Counted from the first letter of the stretch, positions 36,084 through 44,828 are shown. The stretch is 64,000 nucleotides of DNA from Methylophilus medardensis (GCF_006363915.1 NZ_CP040946.1), one strand, 5' to 3'. Notes: generated by a model not told the origin, from the letters alone. Numbers and translations are program-made.

Positions 36084-37001
36084 ATGATTAATATCATTAT
36101 TGTTTCAGAAAAAATGGCGAAGCCCAAAACGCTGGGCATGTTTGAAAGCGTAGGGATCGCGTTGGCGTTGGTGTTAGTGCCAGTGGTATTAACCTTATTA
36201 TTTATTACGCCACAGCAGGTTATCAAGTCGCAAGGCGTTAAGGCGATGTTGCCTCCGCACCTGCGTGGTGCGATGTTATCGACCCAAAGTCATTTAGATG
36301 CTTATGCCAAGCAGATTGGTGAATTGCAAGCACGGATACTGCGACTAGATGCGCAGAATCAGCGCTTATCGAAATTGGCAGGTGTCAGATCTACTGCCGA
36401 GCCGATCAATGAGCGAACCTTGGTGAACGAAGTGCCGACGAGTGCACCATTAGGTCAAGGTGGGCCGTTGGTGAAAGACTCCCCATTGAGTGAAGAAGAT
36501 TTAAAAGCCACCATTGAGCAAATGTCGGCTGATCTGGATTTTCGTGATGCGTTTCAAGGCAAGATTGAAGCAAAATTGCTCCAGAAAAGTGTGTTGCGCG
36601 AGATGCTGCCTAACAGCAGCCCGGTCGAAGCGGCTTACAGTTCATCCAGTTATGGCTGGCGGATTGATCCCATGAGTGGACATAGGGCGTTTCATGAGGG
36701 GCTCGACTTTCCGGCATCTGTGGGCATGCCGGTATTCGCAGCGGCGGACGGGATTGTCATCACTGCCGTACAAACACCGGATTATGGCAATTTGTTGAAG
36801 ATTGACCACGGCTCAGGCCTCGAAACCCGTTATGCGCACAACTCCAGGTTGTTGGTAAAGCCAGGTGACCGCGTCATGAAAGGGCAGAAGATCGCCTTGA
36901 TTGGCAGTACTGGTCGCTCTACGGGCCCGCATTTACACTATGAAATTCGTCTCAATGGCAACCCGCTGGATCCCAGAGAATACCTGAGGAATCATTCCTA
37001 A
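36084..37001 (+). CDS. M23-family peptidoglycan endopeptidase
   Basis: A 305-residue protein anchored by one N-terminal helix (about residues 25-46), followed by a coiled coil (residues 70-100) and a C-terminal LytM/M23 domain. The zinc ligands are in HEGLDFPA and HLHYEIRLNG, with DHGSGLETRYAHNSRLLVKP between. Such enzymes cut peptide cross-links or activate amidases in the periplasm. It is upstream of secA in the same direction. Confidence 0.9.
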   Translation: MINIIIVSEKMAKPKTLGMFESVGIALALVLVPVVLTLLFITPQQVIKSQGVKAMLPPHLRGAMLSTQSHLDAYAKQIGELQARILRLDAQNQRLSKLAGVRSTAEPINERTLVNEVPTSAPLGQGGPLVKDSPLSEEDLKATIEQMSADLDFRDAFQGKIEAKLLQKSVLREMLPNSSPVEAAYSSSSYGWRIDPMSGHRAFHEGLDFPASVGMPVFAAADGIVITAVQTPDYGNLLKIDHGSGLETRYAHNSRLLVKPGDRVMKGQKIALIGSTGRSTGPHLHYEIRLNGNPLDPREYLRNHS

Positions 37002-37109
37002 GGTAAATCCAGATCTGACGTGCAATAATTGAGACAACCTCACGCTATATCTTATACAATCTCGCTTTATTCCAATTTAACCCCGCGCTTGCGGAAATCG
37101 GTGTGACTC

Positions 37110-39842
37110 ATGTTAGCCTCGTTGTTTAAAAAATTATTTGGCAGTCGCAATGATCGACTGGTCAAACAGTATCAACAAACCGTCAAACAAATCAATGCAT
37201 TAGAGCCTGCCACCCAGGCATTGAGCGATGAAGAGTTGCGGGCAAAAACCGAAGCGTTTAAACAACGTTACGCCAATGGCGAATCCTTAGATAAGTTGCT
37301 CCCCGAAGCGTTTGCCGTGGTGCGAGAGGGCAGCAAGCGTGCATTGGGCATGCGTCACTTCGATGTGCAGCTGATTGGCGGCATGGTGCTGAATGCTGGC
37401 AAAATTGCTGAAATGCGTACCGGTGAGGGTAAAACCCTGGTCGCGACCCTTCCTACCTACTTAAATGCGCTGACCGGTAAAGGCGTGCATGTGGTCACCG
37501 TGAACGATTATCTTGCCAAGCGCGATGCGGAATGGATGGGGCAACTCTACAACTTTTTAGGGTTAAGCGTTGGTATCAATCTGTCGCAAATGCCGCATGA
37601 TGCCAAACAACAAGCCTATGCCGCAGACATTACTTACGGCACCAATAACGAGTTTGGTTTTGACTACTTGCGTGACAACATGGTGTTTAGCAAAGAAGAG
37701 CGCGTGCAGCGTCCTTTGCATTATGCTTTGGTCGATGAAGTAGACTCCATCTTGATTGATGAAGCACGCACGCCCTTGATCATCTCTGGTCAAGCTGAGC
37801 ATAGCGTTGATTTATACGGTGCGATTAATGAAGTGGCCAAGCAGTTAGTCCGCCAGCAAGTCGAAGACGGTGAGGGCGATTTCTGGGTGGATGAAAAAGC
37901 ACAGAGCGTGACCATGAGTGAAGTGGGGCACGAACATGCAGAGCAGCTGCTTGAACAAAGTGGCCTGTTAACCGCTGGTTCAAGTTTGTATGAGCCGGCG
38001 AATATTACCTTGGTGCATCACTTGTATGCTTCGTTGCGCGCACAAAATCTCTATCACCGTGACCAGCATTATGTGGTGCGTAACAATGAGATTGTGATTG
38101 TCGATGAGTTTTCTGGCCGTATGATGCCTGGGCGTCGTTGGTCAGATGGTCTGCATCAAGCGGTCGAAGCTAAAGAAGGCGTTACCATTCAGAAAGAGAA
38201 CCAGACGCTGGCCTCTATCACGTTCCAAAATTACTTCCGTATGTATCAAAAACTGAGTGGCATGACGGGGACAGCGGATACCGAGGCCTACGAGTTTAAT
38301 CAGATTTATGCGTTGGAAACGGTCGTGATTCCAACCCATAGACCCGTGCAGCGCGCAGATGCGATGGACAAGGTGTATCGCACTGGCATGGAAAAATACA
38401 AGGCGGTGATTGAAGATATCAAGCAATGTCAGGCCAAAGGTCAGCCAGTGCTGGTGGGTACGACATCGATTGAGAATTCAGAACTTATTTCACAGTTGCT
38501 CACGCAGGCCAAGCTGGATCACCAAGTGTTAAACGCCAAACAGCATGAGCGCGAAGCTACCATCGTCGCTGAGGCGGGACGTCCCGGCATGATCACAATC
38601 GCAACCAATATGGCTGGTCGCGGCACTGATATTGTGTTGGGCGGTAACTCTGAAGGTGAAGTGCACGCCATCCGTCATGATGCAAGTTTGAGTGATGCCG
38701 ACAAAGAAACTAAAATTGCTCAGATTAAAGCTGAGTGGCAACAACGGCATGATGCGGTATTGGCGGCAGGTGGTTTGCATATCATTGGCACCGAGCGTCA
38801 TGAGTCACGTCGTGTCGATAATCAGCTGCGTGGCCGTTCTGGCCGTCAAGGCGATCCCGGTTCAAGTCGTTTTTACTTGTCTTTAGAAGATCAGTTACTC
38901 CGCATTTTCTCAGGCGAGCGCGTGGCTGCGATTATGACGCGTTTGAATATGCCAGAAGGCGAAGCCATTGAACATGCCATGGTGACACGTGCGATTGAGA
39001 ATGCGCAACGTAAGGTCGAAGGTCGCAACTTTGATATTCGTAAGCAATTGCTCGAATATGATGATGTCTCTAATGACCAACGTAAAGTGATTTACGAGCA
39101 GCGCAATGAATTACTCGAATCTGTCGATGTCGGTCAGACGATCCGTGCCATGCGTGAAGATGTGATCAACAGCTTATTTAATACGCATATTCCGCCGGGC
39201 AGTGTCGAGGAGCAATGGGACATCGCTGCCTTAGAGCAAGCCTTGCAAGAAGAGCTGAACATGCCGTTACCTGTGGGTGAGTGGCTGGAAAGCAATCCTG
39301 ATTTGCACGAAGAAACACTGCGTGAGCGCGTGTTAAATGCGGCTAACGAGAGTTATGCAGGCAAAGAGGCGATGGCCGGCAATGATAATATGCGCAACTT
39401 CGAACGCGCAGTGATGTTGCAGAGCTTGGATAATCACTGGCGTGAGCATTTGGCTGCGTTAGATCACTTGCGTCAAGGGATTCATTTGCGTTCTTATGCG
39501 CAAAAAAATCCTAAGCAAGAATATAAGCGTGAAGCCTTTGAGTTGTTTGAGTCTCTACTCAATACCGTCAAGAGCGAAGTCACTAAAATTACGATGCAAG
39601 TCCAAGTGCGTTCGCGTGAGGAGCTAGAGGCTGAAGAGCGTCGCGCCGAGGAAGCCATGCGTGCTGCAGAGGTCGGTAATGTTCAGTACCAGCATACGGA
39701 TTATGACTCTGCGCTCACCAACACCGGCGAGGCGGCAGCCTCCGCGCAAGATTTGCCAGAAGGCGTGCGTGTTGGCCGTAATGACCCTTGTCCATGTGGT
39801 TCGGGCAAGCGTTTCAAAAACTGCCACGGCGCCTTGAGCTAA
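37110..39842 (+). CDS. secA: Preprotein translocase ATPase SecA
   Basis: SecA drives export through SecYEG. The 910-residue protein has Walker A MRTGEGKTLVATL, the DEAD-like DEVDSILIDEARTPLIISG, NMAGRGTDIVLGG and the QLRGRSGRQGDPGSSRFYLS motif. The C-terminal zinc tail NDPCPCGSGKRFKNCHG has ligands Cys894, Cys896, Cys905 and His906, which bind SecB and lipids. It is full length with no anomaly. Confidence 0.98.
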   Translation: MLASLFKKLFGSRNDRLVKQYQQTVKQINALEPATQALSDEELRAKTEAFKQRYANGESLDKLLPEAFAVVREGSKRALGMRHFDVQLIGGMVLNAGKIAEMRTGEGKTLVATLPTYLNALTGKGVHVVTVNDYLAKRDAEWMGQLYNFLGLSVGINLSQMPHDAKQQAYAADITYGTNNEFGFDYLRDNMVFSKEERVQRPLHYALVDEVDSILIDEARTPLIISGQAEHSVDLYGAINEVAKQLVRQQVEDGEGDFWVDEKAQSVTMSEVGHEHAEQLLEQSGLLTAGSSLYEPANITLVHHLYASLRAQNLYHRDQHYVVRNNEIVIVDEFSGRMMPGRRWSDGLHQAVEAKEGVTIQKENQTLASITFQNYFRMYQKLSGMTGTADTEAYEFNQIYALETVVIPTHRPVQRADAMDKVYRTGMEKYKAVIEDIKQCQAKGQPVLVGTTSIENSELISQLLTQAKLDHQVLNAKQHEREATIVAEAGRPGMITIATNMAGRGTDIVLGGNSEGEVHAIRHDASLSDADKETKIAQIKAEWQQRHDAVLAAGGLHIIGTERHESRRVDNQLRGRSGRQGDPGSSRFYLSLEDQLLRIFSGERVAAIMTRLNMPEGEAIEHAMVTRAIENAQRKVEGRNFDIRKQLLEYDDVSNDQRKVIYEQRNELLESVDVGQTIRAMREDVINSLFNTHIPPGSVEEQWDIAALEQALQEELNMPLPVGEWLESNPDLHEETLRERVLNAANESYAGKEAMAGNDNMRNFERAVMLQSLDNHWREHLAALDHLRQGIHLRSYAQKNPKQEYKREAFELFESLLNTVKSEVTKITMQVQVRSREELEAEERRAEEAMRAAEVGNVQYQHTDYDSALTNTGEAAASAQDLPEGVRVGRNDPCPCGSGKRFKNCHGALS

Positions 39843-39863
39843 GTCAGAACGAGAGGAATCGCT

Positions 39864-40049
39864 ATGTCTGAATTAGAAGTTCAATCCCCTTGCGTAGGGG
39901 TATGCAGTATGGATGAGGAGACCGGTTTCTGTCAGGGTTGCTTCAGGACCCTGGATGAAATTCGCTTATGGTGGGACATGGATAATGCCAGCAAAGCAGA
40001 GGTGGTCAAACTGGCTGCAGCAAGAGAGTCAGCGGTATTTGGTGACTAA
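39864..40049 (+). CDS. DUF1289 small Cys-rich protein
   Basis: A 61-residue protein with SPCVGVCSMDEETGFCQGCF, four cysteines in the DUF1289 pattern, then RTLDEIRLWWDM. The family is probably a small metal- or Fe-S-binding protein of unknown function. AGAGGAAT precedes the ATG. It is 21 bases after secA. Confidence 0.85.
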   Translation: MSELEVQSPCVGVCSMDEETGFCQGCFRTLDEIRLWWDMDNASKAEVVKLAAARESAVFGD

Positions 40050-40077
40050 CGATTTAGACGCTGTTGCCTGATCAAAC

Positions 40078-40119
40078 ACCCATATAAAAAGCCGGCGAAT
40101 GCCGGCTTTTTATATGGGT
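40078..40119. terminator. Bidirectional terminator with 19-bp perfect stem
   Basis: The arms at 40078-40096 and 40101-40119 are perfectly complementary around a GAAT loop; the core is AAAAAGCCGGC/GCCGGCTTTTT with extra ACCCATAT pairing outside. It ends both the secA-DUF1289 transcript and the convergent marR. Confidence 0.9.
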
Positions 40120-40131
40120 TGAGCATCCATC

Positions 40132-40599
40132 TTAAAGGTCTGAGAGCGGGTGGGCACCGAGTGTATTGGATTGTGCATCTAGCTTGCCGATGACTAAATT
40201 GAGCGAGAGGTTTAAGTTTTGCAGCGTATCAATATCTAACGTGGCAAGCACTTGCGGCAAAATACCATCCACCGGTTTCGGCGCTTTGGCCAACACACTA
40301 TAGCCCTCCGCCGTCACGATCAATCCTACTTTTCGTTGATCTTCGCTTAGGCGCTGTTTTTCGACCAGATTTTTTTTAACCAGCTTTTCAACCAACAGGC
40401 TACAGGTCGACTGGTGAATGGCTAGGTTTTCTGCCAAACGGGAAACGCCTAATTCTGGATGCGTTGCAATTTCATGCAACAGCCAAAGCTGAGAGCCAGA
40501 GATGCCGCAAGAGGCTTCAATTTCTCTAAAATGTTGTCTGACGGTGCCGAAAATAATTCGAAATTGTTTTAGGGCTTCTTTGGCGAGAGAATTTTGCAT
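40132..40599 (-). CDS. MarR-family transcriptional regulator
   Basis: A 155-residue winged-helix protein. QLWLLHEIATHPELGVSRLAENL is the helix-turn-helix entry, HQSTCSLLVEKLVKKNLVEK the recognition helix and RLSEDQRKVGLIVTAEG the wing. MarR proteins respond to small phenolic ligands or oxidation. One Cys lies early (EASCGIS) and one in the recognition helix (HQSTCSLL), so redox or metal sensing is possible. It lies just downstream of the RiPP operon on the same strand, but 189 bases apart and without clear linkage. Confidence 0.85.
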   Translation of the reverse strand: MQNSLAKEALKQFRIIFGTVRQHFREIEASCGISGSQLWLLHEIATHPELGVSRLAENLAIHQSTCSLLVEKLVKKNLVEKQRLSEDQRKVGLIVTAEGYSVLAKAPKPVDGILPQVLATLDIDTLQNLNLSLNLVIGKLDAQSNTLGAHPLSDL

Positions 40600-40788
40600 A
40601 ATTAAGTAAATGTAAATATTTTATAGCGACCATTTTACCAGTTTCCTACGAATAACTGGATTCACTAACATTATCGCGATAAAAATTCCTTGCTCATTGT
40701 GTCGTTTTTGACAAAAAAGTTGTATTTATGTCGTGAGCGGATGCTTTCAGCGATGAAAGGTAGTGCGATGCGCGTGGTGGTGGTCGTT

Positions 40789-41574
40789 TTAAAGCGGCAA
40801 AGTTTCAAGTAGCGGGTAAGGAGATTTGACGCAAAGCGCTTGCTGCTGATGCAAAGTATGCAAGGTTTGTAAACCAAACTCGATGATCGAGGCTGCAGGT
40901 AGGTGTGGCAGGGAGTGTGCTAACGTGGTCAGGTGATCCAATGCGCTTGTAGTGTTCGCCTGAAATTGCTGCAGTAATTGAAAGGTGATTACGTTTAACT
41001 GGATAAACCGCACCTGATAGTCAGGTGTGCGATACACCAATAAAAACGTGGCTTCTGGTGTGGGGTGCGCATTTTTTTTTGAAATGCATTGCACTGGATA
41101 ATCATAATCTAATAAACGGTGCACCTCTGGTAATTTCAGCACGCATGGGCGCAGTCCATCCGGGGTGGTGATTTGCGTGCTAATGGTGGCGTCATGATGC
41201 GTTTCTACTTGTCGACTGACGGCAAGTTCCACCCATTCATAATGGGCTAATTGCGCGGCAAAGGCAGGGATGTCTACATTCGGCAACGTGCCTGTTTGTA
41301 AATAATCGACAAACGTTTTGGGAATATCCGCGAATAGGGGGCTTTCAAAGGGTTGCGCGTAGAAGCATGCCCGAACCAGCTTGCCAAAACGACGTTTGCC
41401 AAGTAACTGGCTAAGGACTGGAAAACAAGCACGCACACTGGCTAAAAAATTATTAAAGACAATCTCGCGGTAAATGCGCATGCGTTGATCATTGACGCCG
41501 TCGGGTTTGTCGTGGCGCTTGGGGTCACGCAAATGCGCAGTAAATGCGTGCTGGTAAGCCTGAAATGGCAGCAT
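40789..41574 (-). CDS. bufC: MNIO partner protein (DUF2063, HvfC/BufC-like)
   Basis: A 261-residue protein. The N-terminal DUF2063 domain shows FQAYQHAFTAHLRDP, RMRIYREIVFNNFLASVRACFPVLSQLLG and FVDYLQTG, typical of HvfC/BufC. These partners bind the precursor peptide and present it to the DUF692 enzyme; many are wrongly annotated as DNA-binding. Its start overlaps the bufB stop by one base (TGATG), so translation is coupled. No clear terminator follows. Confidence 0.85.
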   Translation of the reverse strand: MLPFQAYQHAFTAHLRDPKRHDKPDGVNDQRMRIYREIVFNNFLASVRACFPVLSQLLGKRRFGKLVRACFYAQPFESPLFADIPKTFVDYLQTGTLPNVDIPAFAAQLAHYEWVELAVSRQVETHHDATISTQITTPDGLRPCVLKLPEVHRLLDYDYPVQCISKKNAHPTPEATFLLVYRTPDYQVRFIQLNVITFQLLQQFQANTTSALDHLTTLAHSLPHLPAASIIEFGLQTLHTLHQQQALCVKSPYPLLETLPL

Positions 41575-42452
41575 CAGGCCACCTTGCGCCTGATCGGTTG
41601 GCTTTTAGGAGGCATCGTTTGTTGCAGTTCAGCGATGCGATTCACCTCTTGCATGAGCGACGTTAAGGGTGGGATGTTGGTATCTCGCTCTAGCAACGTC
41701 GGAAACACACCTAAATGGTCATAGGCATGCGATAGCAATTGCCAGACTGGATCAATAATCGACTCGCCATGCGTGTCCACCAATACACGGTCCTCGATTT
41801 GTAAGTGGCCCGCCATATGGCCGTACACAATGCGCTCAGCCGGCAGTTGGTTTAAAAATGCATAGGGATCAAAGCCAAAATTAACACTGTTTACATACAC
41901 ATTATTAATATCCAAATGCAAGTCGCAGTCAGCCTCACTTAATACGGCATTGATAAAAATGATTTCATCCATGTCGGCGATGGGGGCGGCCACATAAAAA
42001 GAAGCATTTTCTACCGCAATACGGCGCTCGAGAATGTCTTGGGTTTGTCGGATGCGTTGCGCGACATAGTGGACGGCTTCTGATGTAAAGGGAATCGGCA
42101 GCAAATCATAAATGTAGCCATTGGAGGTGTCGCTACAATAGCTTAAATGTTCGGTGTACAGCGGAATCTCAAAATCGGCTAAAAACTGTTTCACTTGTTT
42201 GAGAAAGCCGACATTTAGCGGATCCGGTCCGCCCAAGGATAAACACAAACCATGGCAAGCAATCGGATAATGTTGGGTTAGCCAGTCGAGTTCGGCAGCA
42301 TATTTACCGCCGGCCTGTATCCAGTTTTCGGGGGCGATCTCTAAAAACTGCAAGCGCTCAAGACTTGGCTGGCCGTGTTGCTGCTTTAATTGGGGCAGCC
42401 ATTCGCGCTTTAACCCCAGGCCTGCACCACAAATATCCGATTGCTGCGCCAT
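41574..42452 (-). CDS. bufB: DUF692 multinuclear iron oxygenase (MNIO, HvfB/BufB-like)
   Basis: A 292-residue TIM-barrel enzyme of the MNIO family, which modifies peptide cysteines using a mixed-valent iron centre. Iron-ligand motifs are present in order: HGLCLSLGG, YTEHLSYC, AVENASFY, DINNVYVNSVNFGFD, GHMAGH, DTHGE and LLERDTN. In the Hvf system the product is a cysteine-derived oxazolone-thioamide; in bufferins a thiooxazole. It lies 17 bases after the precursor gene and overlaps bufC. Confidence 0.92.
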   Translation of the reverse strand: MAQQSDICGAGLGLKREWLPQLKQQHGQPSLERLQFLEIAPENWIQAGGKYAAELDWLTQHYPIACHGLCLSLGGPDPLNVGFLKQVKQFLADFEIPLYTEHLSYCSDTSNGYIYDLLPIPFTSEAVHYVAQRIRQTQDILERRIAVENASFYVAAPIADMDEIIFINAVLSEADCDLHLDINNVYVNSVNFGFDPYAFLNQLPAERIVYGHMAGHLQIEDRVLVDTHGESIIDPVWQLLSHAYDHLGVFPTLLERDTNIPPLTSLMQEVNRIAELQQTMPPKSQPIRRKVA

Positions 42453-42469
42453 GATGCTGTTTTTATCCG

Positions 42470-42814
42470 TTATTTGTTAGCGTGGCAAGAACCTTCTTTC
42501 ATTTTTTCAGCAGAGCAGCTCCCTTCTTTCATTTTGTCCGCTGAGCAGCTGCCTTCTTTGGCTTTTTCATGATGGCAGGAGCCTTCCTTCATTTTGTCGG
42601 CGCCGCCGTTAGAGTCTTTCATTTTCTTCATGTTTGCGCCACATTTACCGCTGCCACATTTACCTTCTTTGCCTTTTGCGTCCGTTGCATCAGCCACTTG
42701 ATAGCCTTGAGCCAGTGTTTTAAGTTCAAAGGGATTGTTGCCTGCCTGCGCTGCAGCTGCAGCAATCGATAAAGCAATCGCGCCAGAGATGAAAGTCATT
42801 TTATGTGTCGTCAT
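42470..42814 (-). CDS. Secreted Cys-rich RiPP precursor (HvfA/bufferin-type)
   Basis: A 114-residue precursor. Residues 1-24 form a signal peptide ending AQA. The segment NPFELKTLAQGYQVAD is the HvfA-family hallmark. It is followed by EGKCGSGKCG (Cys53, Cys58), a linker, and four ten-residue repeats (residues 71-110), each ending EGSC: Cys80, 90, 100 and 110. EGxC is the modification site of MNIO enzymes. The mature product is expected in the periplasm and to bind copper or a similar metal. AAGGAAC precedes the ATG. Confidence 0.9.
   Translation of the reverse strand: MTTHKMTFISGAIALSIAAAAAQAGNNPFELKTLAQGYQVADATDAKGKEGKCGSGKCGANMKKMKDSNGGADKMKEGSCHHEKAKEGSCSADKMKEGSCSAEKMKEGSCHANK
42485..42604 (-). 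repeat. Four 30-bp tandem repeats inside the precursor gene
   Basis: Four in-frame 30-bp units encode GADKMKEGSC, HHEKAKEGSC, SADKMKEGSC and SAEKMKEGSC. Units 3 and 4 are most alike and the second has diverged (HHEKA). The repeat could gain or lose units by slippage, changing the number of modified cysteines. Confidence 0.85.
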
Positions 42815-42851
42815 GTTGGTTCCTTTTTAAATCAGGGTTTAAAAGTGGACA

Positions 42852-43100
42852 TCAGTAAAACTTGTCCAGTTGTTGTGTAATGCGGTCCCGTGCGTCTTGT
42901 GACAACGCAACTTCGCTATCTTCGGCCACTTGCTGTTGCCAACCCTGCATTGCGCGGCGAATCCACTGAAGTTGTTGTGCAAAGCGGCGGCAATACACAC
43001 AAATCAGCAAATGCAACCTGACTGCCCAGCGCTCACGCCAAGTGAGCGGGCGATCAAGTGATTGCGAGACCAATACGCTGGTTCGTTTGCAATTCAACAT
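42852..43100 (-). CDS. Zinc-finger anti-sigma factor (ZAS-type)
   Basis: An 82-residue protein starting LNCKRTSVLVSQSLDR. It has the HxxxCxxC zinc motif as HLLICVYC (His30, Cys34, Cys37) plus Cys4, the ZAS anti-sigma pattern. There is no membrane helix, so it is probably cytoplasmic and senses redox or metal by losing zinc. The start was set at ATG 43100, preceded by GGAAAAAGAG; a TTG at 43133 would overlap the sigma gene. It lies between the sigma factor and the RiPP precursor. Confidence 0.8.
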   Translation of the reverse strand: MLNCKRTSVLVSQSLDRPLTWRERWAVRLHLLICVYCRRFAQQLQWIRRAMQGWQQQVAEDSEVALSQDARDRITQQLDKFY

Positions 43101-43126
43101 CTCTTTTTCCGTTTCACTTTCACGTG

Positions 43127-43678
43127 TTACCAATGCATTTCAAGACATTTTCGTAGTCCCATGCGAGCACGGTATAACATTACCCATGCATTGGTCGCAG
43201 TGATATTCAATGCCTTACAAATTTCTTCATTCTCCATTTCATCCACGTCTCGCATGGTAAAAATGGCTGCTAGTTTTTGCGGTAGCCGCGTCATGCATTG
43301 CTGCAATATCTGTAAAAATTGCTTTTGCTGCAAGGCGTCTTGTGGGATGTCCCAAGCTACTGGTTTTTCTGCCCAGTGGCCAGTGTTGTCGAAAAATTCA
43401 TCCATATTGGCATCCTCTTCGGTGAGGAGTTCTGAGGCGGGTATTTCGCGTACTTGCTTACGCATGCAGTCGATGATTTTGTGTTTTAAGATCCCTGTGA
43501 GCCAGGTGCGGGGACTAGATTGCGCGGCATAGTTTGGGTTTTTGATCGCGGCAAGCAGTGTTTCTTGCACCACATCTTCTGCTTGATGTGGATTGCGCAA
43601 TCTCGCTAGTGCAAATCGATATAAATAGTCGCCATGCTCATTGAGCCAGTCATGTGGATTCGTCGCCATGGCAGTCAT
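43127..43678 (-). CDS. ECF sigma factor
   Basis: A 183-residue sigma-70-family protein. Region 2 is YRFALARLRNPHQAEDVVQETLLAAI with TWLTGILKHKIIDCMRK; region 4 is RLPQKLAAIFTMRDVDEMENEEICKALNITATNAWVMLYRARMGL, including a helix-turn-helix. It lacks region 3, as ECF factors do. Paired with the zinc-finger protein downstream, it most likely controls the RiPP operon. An insert rich in Asp/Glu (LTEEDANMDEFFDN) lies between the two regions. ATG 43678 or 43669 could be the start. Confidence 0.88.
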   Translation of the reverse strand: MTAMATNPHDWLNEHGDYLYRFALARLRNPHQAEDVVQETLLAAIKNPNYAAQSSPRTWLTGILKHKIIDCMRKQVREIPASELLTEEDANMDEFFDNTGHWAEKPVAWDIPQDALQQKQFLQILQQCMTRLPQKLAAIFTMRDVDEMENEEICKALNITATNAWVMLYRARMGLRKCLEMHW

Positions 43679-43689
43679 TGAAGCATAAT

Positions 43690-44139
43690 TCAGCTTGAAG
43701 GGGCAATACCGGCGCGCTGTTCAATGAGTTGCAGATAATGCGCAGCATCCAGCCCGGTTTGTTGGCGCTGTGCCAGCCAGATTGTTTCAGCTAGACATTC
43801 GAGTAAGGCGTGTTGGGCTTCATGCTCTTCTTGAAACTTTGTGCACAGGTTGCCGTAAGCCTGCGTGATGCCTATAGGTTGATTGATGCTGATCTGCTCT
43901 TGTATCGACAGGTGCAAGCTCATGTGCAAGAAAGGATTGGTTTCACCCATTTCTGGGAAGTAGGCTTGTTCGAGAGATTGCTCGGGATGATCCAGTGTGG
44001 CATGGTATTCAGGATGCATATGCACAATGCCTACCGCCATTTTTTCCAGGGGGGTGAGCGTCTGCTGTTGCTTGAATTTGGCCCAAGCATCAAAGAAAAA
44101 CTGACGAACCTCGTCGCGGCTGGGGTTGAATAAAGCCAT
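43690..44139 (-). CDS. DUF1841 protein
   Basis: A 149-residue protein that starts FNPSRDEVRQFFFDAWAKF and contains HPEYHATLDHPE and NPFLHMSLHLSIQEQIS, the DUF1841 pattern. The family is found mostly in betaproteobacteria next to nth; function is unknown. It is two bases from nth and 11 from the ECF sigma gene, so the sigma promoter, if separate, lies within it. Confidence 0.85.
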   Translation of the reverse strand: MALFNPSRDEVRQFFFDAWAKFKQQQTLTPLEKMAVGIVHMHPEYHATLDHPEQSLEQAYFPEMGETNPFLHMSLHLSIQEQISINQPIGITQAYGNLCTKFQEEHEAQHALLECLAETIWLAQRQQTGLDAAHYLQLIEQRAGIAPSS

Positions 44140-44141
44140 GG

Positions 44142-44801
44142 TTAACTCTCTGCCGGTGGTTTTACCGGACGTAGTTGTTTGTCGTGAAATTCACATAAGT
44201 CGGCGATACAGCAATCGCCACATTTGGGGCTGCGCGCAGTGCAGGTATAACGACCATGCAAAATCAACAGATGATGCGCATCTCGCAGAAACTGTTTCGG
44301 CGTGAGGCTTAAAAAGCGCTGCTCAACCTGTAGCACATTTTTACCCGTCGCTAGTTTGGTGCGGTTGCCGACGCGAAACAAATGCGTGTCGACTGCAATT
44401 GTCGGCTGACCAAAGGCCGTGTTTAGAATCACGTTAGCCGTTTTGCGACCCACACCAGCCAGTGCCTCGAGTGCAGCTCGGCTCTCTGGCACTTCGCCGC
44501 CATGTAGCTCTACCAGTTGCTGGCAGCACTTGAGAACATTATTGGCTTTGGCATGGTAAAGGCCGATGGTTTTGATATAACTTTCTAATCCGGCTAAACC
44601 TAAATCCAGAATAGCTTGCGGTGTGTTGGCGACTTTAAATAATTTCCGCGTGGCAATATTGACGCCTTTGTCGGTCGCTTGTGCCGATAAGATGACTGCA
44701 ATCAATAGTTCAAAGGTAGAGCTGTGTTCAAGTTCTGTCGTTGGATCTGGGATGGCTTGCGCCAGCCGTTCAAAAATAGCGAGTCTTTTTTGTGCGTTCA
44801 T
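44142..44801 (-). CDS. nth: Endonuclease III
   Basis: A DNA glycosylase/AP lyase that removes oxidised pyrimidines. The 219-residue protein has the helix-hairpin-helix LEALAGVGRKTANVILNTAF with the catalytic lysine, VDTHLFRVGNR with the catalytic aspartate, and the C-terminal [4Fe-4S] ligands in CTARSPKCGDCCIADLC. It is followed directly by DUF1841 and preceded by rnfB. Confidence 0.96.
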   Translation of the reverse strand: MNAQKRLAIFERLAQAIPDPTTELEHSSTFELLIAVILSAQATDKGVNIATRKLFKVANTPQAILDLGLAGLESYIKTIGLYHAKANNVLKCCQQLVELHGGEVPESRAALEALAGVGRKTANVILNTAFGQPTIAVDTHLFRVGNRTKLATGKNVLQVEQRFLSLTPKQFLRDAHHLLILHGRYTCTARSPKCGDCCIADLCEFHDKQLRPVKPPAES

Positions 44802-44828
44802 AACATGGCATCATTCATGGGTCAGCTA

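Noticed and set aside
40707..40719. TTTTTGACAAAAA as terminator of the RiPP operon
   Set aside because: The stem is six A/T-rich pairs with a one-base loop, too weak for an intrinsic terminator.
40789..41574. DUF2063 protein as a DNA-binding regulator
   Set aside because: The name is a common annotation, but its coupling to a DUF692 enzyme and Cys-rich precursor shows an Hvf/Buf partner protein.
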